Shown one piece after another: positions 33,823 through 40,766 of a DNA stretch of 64,000 nt (positions are counted from its first letter, which is position 1; each line of letters opens with the position of its first letter). Below the pieces are notes generated by a model, which saw only the letters and a list, made by a program, of their open reading frames with translations, was not told the origin of the DNA and did no database searches. This DNA is from Melioribacter roseus (lineage in GTDB: Bacteria; Bacteroidota; Ignavibacteria; Ignavibacteriales; Melioribacteraceae). The stretch spans positions 62,001 through 126,000 of the forward strand of contig DYHH01000004.1 in the NCBI GenBank assembly GCA_020724265.1. Direction: 5' to 3'. The translations under genes and the position numbers were made by a program.

Positions 33823-35139
33823 TTGAGAAAAGTACTTTTCTTTGTAGTCCTAATTAATCTAACGACAAATTTGATTTTATCACAAGAAAGAAATATCGAT
33901 TCGTTTAACAATAAAATTTTGTTAGGTGGTGATTTAGGTTTAACATTTACTTACAGCGATTATAAAAACCCGGGTGTAGGTTTGATGTTTAGAGGTGTTG
34001 CTGAATATTACTTGTACGAAAAGGAATCTCAAAAAATTGGTTTAAGAGGGTTTGCGGGTTACGGACTTAGCACTGGCTCGGACGATAGGTATGACCCGGA
34101 TGCATTCAATACTAAAATATATACATTGGCATTAGGCGGTATATATTCAATGCAATTATCGAATTCTGTTTCTCCATATTTATTCTTTGGTGTTAAATTT
34201 TTTCGTTTTAATCCAAAAGATAGGGACGGTTCATCCTTACCCCGGAATGCAAGCAATGAATATGAACAAAATTTTATAAGTCTTTCTTTTGAATTGGGAT
34301 TTCGTTATCGTATCTCCAATTATTTTTACGGTTATGGAAGTATTGTCCCTTTAGTTACGGCTAATGATAATATAGATGATAGAGCAAGTGGTAAAAGTAA
34401 TGATCTTGTATTATCACTTAATCTTGGATTACTTTATGCACTTGATTTAAGTTCGGATGAAGTATCAACCAAATCTGAAAAGTTACCCGCGGGCATAAAG
34501 GAATCCAAAATTGAAATTACTGAAGAACCTGACATTAATATTTCAGAGTCACCTGAAACCGAAGATGAAAGTATTGATTTAGAAAAAATTACTGCCGATG
34601 AAGTAGAATTCAAAAAAGAAAGTATCGACTCGGAAGAAGAAAAATCTGAGGAAGATATTTTTTCCGATGATCAAATGAGTACAACAGAAGAAGTTCTATC
34701 TAATGAGATGGAATCGGATGAATCCGTTGAAATTTCTGAAACAGTAGAATCTAATTTGGAATTAAAAACGGCAGAATCAAATATCATTGAAGAGCTTTCA
34801 CAAAAATTAGAATTGGGCAGAGTTAATTTTAAGTTTGGTGAAACTGAAATAGGTAGAATGGAATATGTTGAACTGGACCGTCTTTACAGAATAATTGCCG
34901 AAGATAATTCTTCACGATGGAAAATTACCGGGTATACAGATAATATAGAACCGGTACAAGTTCATCAAAGTTTGGGAATACAAAGAGCTTATTTCGTTTT
35001 AAGATATTTTATGGAAAAAGGTCTTGACCGAAATCGTTTTGAGGTTGTGGTCGGAGGTGAAGAAAGACCTATTGCCGATAATTCTACAGAGGATGGACGT
35101 GCAAAAAATCGGCGTGTAGAAATTTCAAAAATTAAATAA
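33823..35139 (+). CDS. OmpA-family outer-membrane protein
   Basis: I start this 438-residue protein at TTG 33823, which has AAGGAG 6 nt upstream and gives a clean signal peptide (RKVLFFVVLINLTTNLILSQ). An ATG at 33769 would put a non-signal stretch in front. Residues about 25-220 look like a beta-barrel with alternating aromatic strands. About 220-330 is a very acidic Ser/Glu linker, and 335-438 is an OmpA-type peptidoglycan-binding domain (ITGYTDNIEP, GLDRNRFEVV, DGRAKNRRVEI). It anchors the outer membrane to the wall. Confidence 0.85.
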   Translation: MRKVLFFVVLINLTTNLILSQERNIDSFNNKILLGGDLGLTFTYSDYKNPGVGLMFRGVAEYYLYEKESQKIGLRGFAGYGLSTGSDDRYDPDAFNTKIYTLALGGIYSMQLSNSVSPYLFFGVKFFRFNPKDRDGSSLPRNASNEYEQNFISLSFELGFRYRISNYFYGYGSIVPLVTANDNIDDRASGKSNDLVLSLNLGLLYALDLSSDEVSTKSEKLPAGIKESKIEITEEPDINISESPETEDESIDLEKITADEVEFKKESIDSEEEKSEEDIFSDDQMSTTEEVLSNEMESDESVEISETVESNLELKTAESNIIEELSQKLELGRVNFKFGETEIGRMEYVELDRLYRIIAEDNSSRWKITGYTDNIEPVQVHQSLGIQRAYFVLRYFMEKGLDRNRFEVVVGGEERPIADNSTEDGRAKNRRVEISKIK

Positions 35140-35145
35140 AAAAAA

Positions 35146-35168
35146 GCCCGTCACTTGACGGGCAAATT
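35146..35168. terminator. Terminator between convergent genes
   Basis: GCCCGTC (35146-35152) pairs with GACGGGC (35157-35163) around ACTT, with A-runs before and an AAATTTTT flank after. It can serve both the OmpA-like gene and the minus-strand Spy-like gene. Confidence 0.85.
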
Positions 35169-35169
35169 T

Positions 35170-35664
35170 TTAGAAACATCTGAATCTGTATTGTTTCTCA
35201 CCTTTAAATCCTCTTGAATCCCTGCCAAATCTACCCATACCATAACCATCGTTACCATCTCTAAAACGCGGATAAGTCCCAAGTTGTTCTCTTTGTCCCG
35301 GGGTAAGAATTTTATGAGTTTTTATACGTTTTTCAATTCTCATTTTAGAGAGCTCGGTATTAATTGAATTGTTTTGACCATTCAACTTAAGTATTTCATT
35401 TTCGTTGATAGTACTTTCTTTCAACAGTTTGCTAATTGCCAAATTGTTTTGCCTTTTTTTACTATTAAGCTCGATAGCTTTCATCCGGAAATCGTAATTC
35501 AGATCTTCAATTTGATTTCTTTGTTCTTCTGTAAGATCAAGCTTTTCAAATGATCGTAATAACATTCTTTCGCCTTTTAAGCCTCTTTTCTGAGCAGTTA
35601 TTGTATTTGTAAATACTAAACTAAATGAGAACAATACTAACAAGGCAATAATTGATTTTTTCAT
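35170..35664 (-). CDS. Spy/CpxP-like periplasmic protein
   Basis: This 164-residue exported protein has a signal peptide (MKKSIIALLVLFSFSLVFTNTITAQ) and a helical LTEEQRNQI...LTPGQREQL repeat pair, the LTxxQ motif of Spy/CpxP-type chaperones and metal sensors. The C-terminal tail is glycine/arginine-rich (GMGRFGRDSRGFKG). It is divergent from the ECF sigma gene and probably belongs to the same envelope-stress response, alongside the second Spy-like gene at 36963. Confidence 0.75.
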   Translation of the reverse strand: MKKSIIALLVLFSFSLVFTNTITAQKRGLKGERMLLRSFEKLDLTEEQRNQIEDLNYDFRMKAIELNSKKRQNNLAISKLLKESTINENEILKLNGQNNSINTELSKMRIEKRIKTHKILTPGQREQLGTYPRFRDGNDGYGMGRFGRDSRGFKGEKQYRFRCF

Positions 35665-35795
35665 TTTATGTTCCTCCGTTGGTAATTTTAATTTGCTTTC
35701 GGAAATTGGACAACATAATTTCGGCTTAGGTTTAATCCGATTCTTTTAAACCAGATATTCATCTAATATGTCTAAACGTTGAACAGCAGGGGAAT

Positions 35796-36347
35796 ATGCC
35801 GGTAAATTCTGATATAGATTTTGCATTAGTTGAAAAATTTTTGGAAGGTGATCAAACAGCTTTTAATAAATTGGCTGCTTTATACCAAAAAAAAATTTAC
35901 TGGCATGCCCGAAGAATGCTGGGGAATCATTTGGATGCCGATGAAGTAACACAAGAAGTTCTTCTTGTAATGTATGATAAATTGTATAGTTTTAATTTTC
36001 AGTCGTCGCTTTTTACTTGGATATATAAAATTACGTCTACTCGTTCATTGAATTATTTGAAGAAAAGAAATTTCAAAAAATTTTTATTCCTGGATGATCC
36101 GAATGTGATGGAAATGAATTCGCAAGAGGATATTGTTCAAAGAACAGAAGACAAAGAGAAACTTGAAAAGTTAAATACGGTACTTCAGAAATTACCTGTT
36201 AAGCAACGTGAGGTTTTTATCTTAAGAAAGTTTGAAGGTCTCTCATACGAAGAAATTGCTGATATAAAAAATAAAAGTGTTGGTGCTCTTAAAGCAAATT
36301 ATTTTCACGCACTTAATAAAGTGACGGAGTTAATGGATGAAGAATAA
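35796..36347 (+). CDS. ECF RNA polymerase sigma factor
   Basis: This 183-residue protein has sigma-70 region 2 (about 25-95, HARRMLGNHLDADEVTQEVLLVMYDKLYSF) and region 4 (about 130-180, LPVKQREVFILRKFEGLSYEEIAD). It lacks regions 1 and 3, as in extracytoplasmic-function sigma factors. An AGCAGGGG ribosome site precedes the ATG. It overlaps the following membrane protein gene by 11 nt, the usual arrangement with an anti-sigma factor. Confidence 0.92.
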   Translation: MPVNSDIDFALVEKFLEGDQTAFNKLAALYQKKIYWHARRMLGNHLDADEVTQEVLLVMYDKLYSFNFQSSLFTWIYKITSTRSLNYLKKRNFKKFLFLDDPNVMEMNSQEDIVQRTEDKEKLEKLNTVLQKLPVKQREVFILRKFEGLSYEEIADIKNKSVGALKANYFHALNKVTELMDEE

Positions 36348-36954
36348 AGATATTATACTAAAATACTTGTCGGACATAATGAGTGATAAAGAAAAATCAC
36401 AATTTGAGATACTTCTTGAAAATGATAGTTCTTTAAATGAAGATTATCAAAAGATTATTGCTCAACTCAATTTATTAAATGAGCAAAACCAAATTGAAGA
36501 TGATTCAAATTACTTTTCTACAGTAATTCCAAGAGTTAGACAAAAAGTTGAAAGCAAATCAGAAAATAAAATTTTGAAATTGGCACCTGTTGTCTCATTC
36601 GGAATTGTTGCCGTATTAGTCTTTTTACTACAATTCCCCAAGATTAATCAAGATAATTTTTCGGAATTCAATAATGTATCTGCAGATATTACTAATTTAA
36701 TATTAGATATGGATTCTGAGGATTTTCATGATTTTTTTGATAATGGTTATATCTATGATTATGCTTACTATAGTGATAAACATTCAGGTACTGTTTTTGA
36801 TTTGATGTTTAACGAAGAAACCGATTATGAATTTGGCTATGAACTAATTGATAGTGATTTTATTAATAGCGAAATCTCTCTTGAACTTAAAGACATTTCC
36901 GATGAAGAGATTGGCATTATCTATGAAGAATTATTAAATAAAAAAATCTTATAG
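36337..36954 (+). CDS. Putative membrane anti-sigma factor
   Basis: This 205-residue protein has an N-terminal cytoplasmic part (about 1-80; DIILKYLSDIMSDKEKSQFEILLENDSSLNEDY resembles an anti-sigma N-domain), one membrane helix (about 82-100, APVVSFGIVAVLVFLLQF) and a very acidic, aromatic-rich exterior part. Overlap with the sigma gene supports the role. I know no named family for the outer domain; it could sense a cation or pair with the Spy-like protein. Confidence 0.7.
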   Translation: MKNKDIILKYLSDIMSDKEKSQFEILLENDSSLNEDYQKIIAQLNLLNEQNQIEDDSNYFSTVIPRVRQKVESKSENKILKLAPVVSFGIVAVLVFLLQFPKINQDNFSEFNNVSADITNLILDMDSEDFHDFFDNGYIYDYAYYSDKHSGTVFDLMFNEETDYEFGYELIDSDFINSEISLELKDISDEEIGIIYEELLNKKIL

Positions 36955-36962
36955 AGGACAAA

Positions 36963-37427
36963 ATGAAAATACAATTATTGGTAATGATAATTTTACTAAC
37001 TGTAAATATTAATCTTGCCCAACCTTACCAAAAGCATGATAAGAACCCGAGAGAAAGAATGGAACAGTTAGAAAAATTAAAACTCCTTGAAGCTCTCAAT
37101 TTAAATGAGGAAGAAGCAATAAGATTCTTTGCCCGCAGGAATGAATTCCGTGATGAGCATAAAGATATAATTCAAAAGAGAGATGAAATAATATTAAATA
37201 TTGAACTGGCAATCGGTAAAGATAAACCTGAAAATGAAGCTCATTACGAAAAAAAGATAAAAGAATTTCTGATGGTAGAAGAGAAACTAATAGATCATCG
37301 AGCAAAATTCTTAAATTCTCTTGAAGACATACTAACACAAGAACAGATAGCAAAACTAATCGTATTTGAATTAAAATTTAAGCAAGAAATTCGCGATTTA
37401 ATAATAAAAAGACGTGGTAGAAAATAG
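36963..37427 (+). CDS. Second Spy/CpxP-like periplasmic protein
   Basis: This 154-residue protein has a signal peptide (MKIQLLVMIILLTVNINLA) followed by a long, charged helical region with LNEEEAIRFFARRNEFRDEH and ILTQEQIAKLIVFE, the second being an LTxxQ-type motif. It starts 8 nt after the anti-sigma gene (AGAGG site). The order sigma, anti-sigma, Spy-like mirrors the CnrH-CnrY-CnrX metal-response set, with CnrX as sensor. Confidence 0.75.
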   Translation: MKIQLLVMIILLTVNINLAQPYQKHDKNPRERMEQLEKLKLLEALNLNEEEAIRFFARRNEFRDEHKDIIQKRDEIILNIELAIGKDKPENEAHYEKKIKEFLMVEEKLIDHRAKFLNSLEDILTQEQIAKLIVFELKFKQEIRDLIIKRRGRK

Positions 37428-37560
37428 GATAAAATTTTACCTTCCCATTTAAAGACATAATGTGATATTTTGTCGTCAAATTTTAACGTTGTGATTGGAA
37501 GCGTTACCTGCTTGAGGTTGCAATTCTTTTTGGTTTCTACTATTTTCGATTCTGTTTTTT

Positions 37561-37647
37561 GCGGAAGTGGTGAAATTGGTAGACACGCTATCTTGAGGGG
37601 GTAGTGCCGTTCTCGGCATGCGGGTTCAAGTCCCGCCTTCCGCACCA
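37561..37647 (+). tRNA. tRNA-Leu (anticodon GAG), CCA encoded
   Basis: Acceptor GCGGAAG pairs CTTCCGC, and anticodon stem CTATC pairs GGTAG around loop TTGAGGG, giving GAG. A long variable arm (TGCCGTTCTCGGCA) marks a class II tRNA, and TTCAAGT is the T loop. The 3' CCA is encoded. Confidence 0.96.
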
Positions 37648-37685
37648 CAACTCAATAGCTTTAATAACAAAAATCGGGTTAAAAA

Positions 37686-38450
37686 ATGAAAAAACTCTTA
37701 TCTCTAATAGGGATGGTCTTCTTCTTAGTAACACTACTATCAGCACAAGGTAATGAAATGGATGCTGATGCTGCCAAAGCTTATAACGAAGGTAATAAAC
37801 TTCTTAAATCGGGTGATTACCAGGGGGCAATTACTCAATACAATGAAGCTCTAAAGACTTCACAAGATTACAGAATTTATTATCAAAAAGGTGTAGCACT
37901 TAAAAATACCAGAAATTATAAGGATGCTATCGAGGCTTATAATGCTGCCTTAAATGCAAATCCGAATTTCGGTGCTTCTTACAACGGTCTTGGCGGTATT
38001 TATTACGCTCAAGGTGATTTCTATTCCGCCGCAGAAAATTTTAAGAAGTTCAAAGAATCTACTGATAATGCAAAGCAAAAAGAGATGGCTGATAAATATA
38101 TTTCTCTTTCGTACACAAAACTTGGTGTAGATGCTAAACAAAACGGAAATTTTCAACAAGCTGAAAGCTATTTAAGACAAGCTGTTGAAAACTATAATTA
38201 TGATGCTGCATTTTTAGCTTTAGCCGAAGTATATGTTGAATCTGCTAAATTTGAGTTAGCTCTTGAAGCTGCCGATAAAGCAATAAATCATAGAGACAAA
38301 ACACCTAAAGGTGCTCCTTATTATTATAAAGCAAGAGCATTTCAAGGGTTAGATAATAAAGAAAAAGCGATTGAAAATTATAAACTGTCTGCTCAAGATT
38401 CACAGTACAGAGAGTTGAGTAATCACTATTTAAAACAATTGCAGCAGTAA
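37686..38450 (+). CDS. Secreted TPR protein
   Basis: This 254-residue protein has a signal peptide (MKKLLSLIGMVFFLVTLLSAQ) and about six tetratricopeptide repeats across residues 30-250, for example YNEGNKLLKSGDYQGAITQYNEAL, YKDAIEAYNAAL and NGLGGIYYAQGDFYSAAENF. TPRs bind other proteins; a periplasmic scaffold role is likely. It is alone, ended by a terminator at 38472. No catalytic domain is seen. Confidence 0.85.
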   Translation: MKKLLSLIGMVFFLVTLLSAQGNEMDADAAKAYNEGNKLLKSGDYQGAITQYNEALKTSQDYRIYYQKGVALKNTRNYKDAIEAYNAALNANPNFGASYNGLGGIYYAQGDFYSAAENFKKFKESTDNAKQKEMADKYISLSYTKLGVDAKQNGNFQQAESYLRQAVENYNYDAAFLALAEVYVESAKFELALEAADKAINHRDKTPKGAPYYYKARAFQGLDNKEKAIENYKLSAQDSQYRELSNHYLKQLQQ

Positions 38451-38471
38451 GATTTTTAATAGAGTGAAAAG

Positions 38472-38505
38472 AAACCCCGTCATAAAAAATGGCGGGGTTT
38501 TTTAT
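38472..38505. terminator. Terminator between convergent genes
   Basis: AAACCCCGTCAT (38472-38483) pairs with ATGGCGGGGTTT (38489-38500) with one G-T wobble, followed by TTTTT. It sits between the TPR gene and the minus-strand barrel gene. Confidence 0.88.
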
Positions 38506-38506
38506 T

Positions 38507-39133
38507 TTAAAATCCGAATGATAATGAAGCAGAGAGATTTATTGTTGAAAAAGTTTCTTCGCCATCTTCTTTCCCAATAAGATTATTGATATTGTATTTT
38601 GCCGAGACATCAATATCTATCATCGGAAGAATTCCGATTTGCAAACCTGCTCCGAAACCGATACCCGTTCTATTTTCACCATCCACAGTGATTTCGTTTG
38701 TTGATCCGAGAGCAGTGGCTTTATACTTAAACTTGCCCGAATTAGCATAAAAAAGATCAACTGCCGCATAAGGTGAAATTGGACCGGGTACAATTTTGTA
38801 TTCTGCACCAACACCCATTAATAATAAAGATGACTCAGTTTCAACTGAAGCCGTTGTGCCTCCTGCAATTGTTGCATTTCCTTCACCGGAAAATTTTGTA
38901 TAAAGAACTTGCCCGGTTATTGCAAGCGGAATTAAAGGTAATTTAAATCTTCCTTTTAATCCAAAATGTGGTGCACTTGAAAAACCAGCGCCTCCTTCAC
39001 TAATATCTTTAGTTAAGGCATCGGGTCCTTGGACTAATGTTAATCCTCCCGTTGCTGAAAGAGAAATACTTTGTGCATTTGTTAAACCAACAAATACGAA
39101 TACTAACAACAATATTGTAGCTGCTCTTTTCAT
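38507..39133 (-). CDS. Small outer-membrane beta-barrel protein
   Basis: This 208-residue protein has a signal peptide (MKRAATILLLVFVFVGLTNA) and alternating hydrophobic strands such as GIGFGAGLQIGILPMIDIDVSAKYNINNL, ending in SASLSFGF with the terminal Phe typical of barrels. It is of the OmpW/opacity-like size. No enzyme motif is seen. Its function is not predictable. Confidence 0.75.
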   Translation of the reverse strand: MKRAATILLLVFVFVGLTNAQSISLSATGGLTLVQGPDALTKDISEGGAGFSSAPHFGLKGRFKLPLIPLAITGQVLYTKFSGEGNATIAGGTTASVETESSLLLMGVGAEYKIVPGPISPYAAVDLFYANSGKFKYKATALGSTNEITVDGENRTGIGFGAGLQIGILPMIDIDVSAKYNINNLIGKEDGEETFSTINLSASLSFGF

Positions 39134-39279
39134 AAAGCCTCCAAGTTGAATAAAATATTGTTCTGTATGTAATTTAATAAAAATCTCTATTCAATATAAT
39201 AACATAATCCAATCTTTTAGATGAAATTGTAAATAGCTATATTTGATATCATTTACCAATAAATTCGTTTGTTTACAAA

Positions 39280-40758
39280 TTGATAACAGCACTATTTTTA
39301 GTAATTATCATTGTTATAGTTACAATTCTCTCTGAGGCTCTCGGATCTGAAGGGTTTTTGAACCGTGAACTTTCTAGAAAAATTCCTCATATAACCGCCG
39401 GTATTGCAGCAGCTTTTTCGGTAATTATTGTTGAAAGTAAATTCGTACTGATTTTATACGGCATTGTTTCGATTATTATAACATTTTTACTTATAAAGTA
39501 CGATTTATTAAAAACAATTAGAAACAAGCAGACAAAAAGTTGGGGTGTGTTTTTCTTACCGGTTGCTTATACCATTCTTGTTGTATTTCTATTCCCGGTT
39601 AACAAAGAAATTATATTTCTTTCAATGATACTTTTCGGTATATCTGATTCTGCGGCTGCAATTGTTGGTGAAATGACAACAGAAAATCATTTTTATTTAA
39701 CTTCCGATAAAAAATCAATAATTGGTTCGGTAATCTTTTTCTGTTCAACTCTTTGTATCCTCATTCTTTTTTTTGCGGGGGTTATTCAGTTTGAGAAATT
39801 GGTAAACATTTTTTTCAGTTTAAGTGATATTATATTTTTCTCACTTGCAACAGCTTTAATTCTGACTGTTATTGAAGCATTGTCTTCAAAAGGGTCGGAT
39901 AATTTTTTCATACCAATATTCTCTGCAATACTTTTATATATTTTTATTCAATCACCTTACGGCGACTTTATACTGCAATTTATAATTGGTGTTTTGATTG
40001 CTTTGTTTGTTGCTTTAATTTCAATTCGGTTTAAATTTCTTACATTAAACGGAAGTGCCGCTACTTTTTTATTAGCATCTTTTATTTTTGGTTTGGGAGG
40101 CTGGCAATGGAGTTTACCTATAATGACATTTTTCATCTTGTCCAGTATTCTTTCAAAAATCAGAAAGAAAAGTAATGAAGATATAGAAGCATTTTTTGAA
40201 AAGAGCGGTACACGAGATTATTTACAGGTTTTAGCAAACGGTGGTATTGGTGGTCTGTTGGTTATTTATAATGAAATATTTCCAAGCGAACTTAATTATT
40301 ATATTTATCTAGCATCTCTTGCGGCTGTTTGTGCAGATACATGGGCTACAGAAATCGGAACATTCCGTAAGAGAGTTACGTATAATATCTTGAACTTTAA
40401 AAAGATTGAGCAAGGTACTTCGGGGGGAATTTCATTAGTGGGAACTTTTGGTGCTTTAGCCGGCAGTTTCGTTATCGCTTTATCTGGATTCCTTTGGGTT
40501 AACTTAAACCTCACTCATTATTTTATTCTTATTATTGGAGCCGGATTATTCGGGAGTTTTTTTGATAGTTTTTTGGGTGCTACAATTCAATCGCAAGGAA
40601 GATGTAAAGTGTGTAATAAAATTACCGAAAGAGATATACACTGCGGGCAAAGTACAAAATACTTCAGAGGCTATTCTTGGTTGAATAATGATGCTGTTAA
40701 TTTTTTTGCCGGAGTTTCTTCTGCCGTATTGATTATCATTGTTTATTTTTTTAATTAA
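39280..40758 (+). CDS. Fused dolichol/phytol kinase-like and DUF92 (phytyl-phosphate kinase-like) membrane protein
   Basis: This 492-residue polytopic protein has two parts. Residues about 1-210 resemble CTP-dependent polyprenol kinases of the DolK/VTE5 type (SRKIPHITAGIAAAF, GISDSAAAIVGE, DKKSIIGSVIFF). Residues about 215-492 are a DUF92 domain (ADTWATEIGTFRKR, GTSGGISLVGTFGALAG, GCxxC-like RCKVCNK). In plants VTE5 and VTE6 act one after the other to phosphorylate phytol twice, so the fusion could make prenyl diphosphates from prenols. It starts with TTG at 39280 without a clear ribosome site; a later in-frame start is possible. Confidence 0.78.
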   Translation: MITALFLVIIIVIVTILSEALGSEGFLNRELSRKIPHITAGIAAAFSVIIVESKFVLILYGIVSIIITFLLIKYDLLKTIRNKQTKSWGVFFLPVAYTILVVFLFPVNKEIIFLSMILFGISDSAAAIVGEMTTENHFYLTSDKKSIIGSVIFFCSTLCILILFFAGVIQFEKLVNIFFSLSDIIFFSLATALILTVIEALSSKGSDNFFIPIFSAILLYIFIQSPYGDFILQFIIGVLIALFVALISIRFKFLTLNGSAATFLLASFIFGLGGWQWSLPIMTFFILSSILSKIRKKSNEDIEAFFEKSGTRDYLQVLANGGIGGLLVIYNEIFPSELNYYIYLASLAAVCADTWATEIGTFRKRVTYNILNFKKIEQGTSGGISLVGTFGALAGSFVIALSGFLWVNLNLTHYFILIIGAGLFGSFFDSFLGATIQSQGRCKVCNKITERDIHCGQSTKYFRGYSWLNNDAVNFFAGVSSAVLIIIVYFFN

Positions 40759-40766
40759 AGCACATT

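Noticed and set aside
37561-37647. tRNA-Leu as an integration site for a mobile element
   Set aside because: No integrase gene, no direct repeat of the tRNA end and no change in base use nearby were found.
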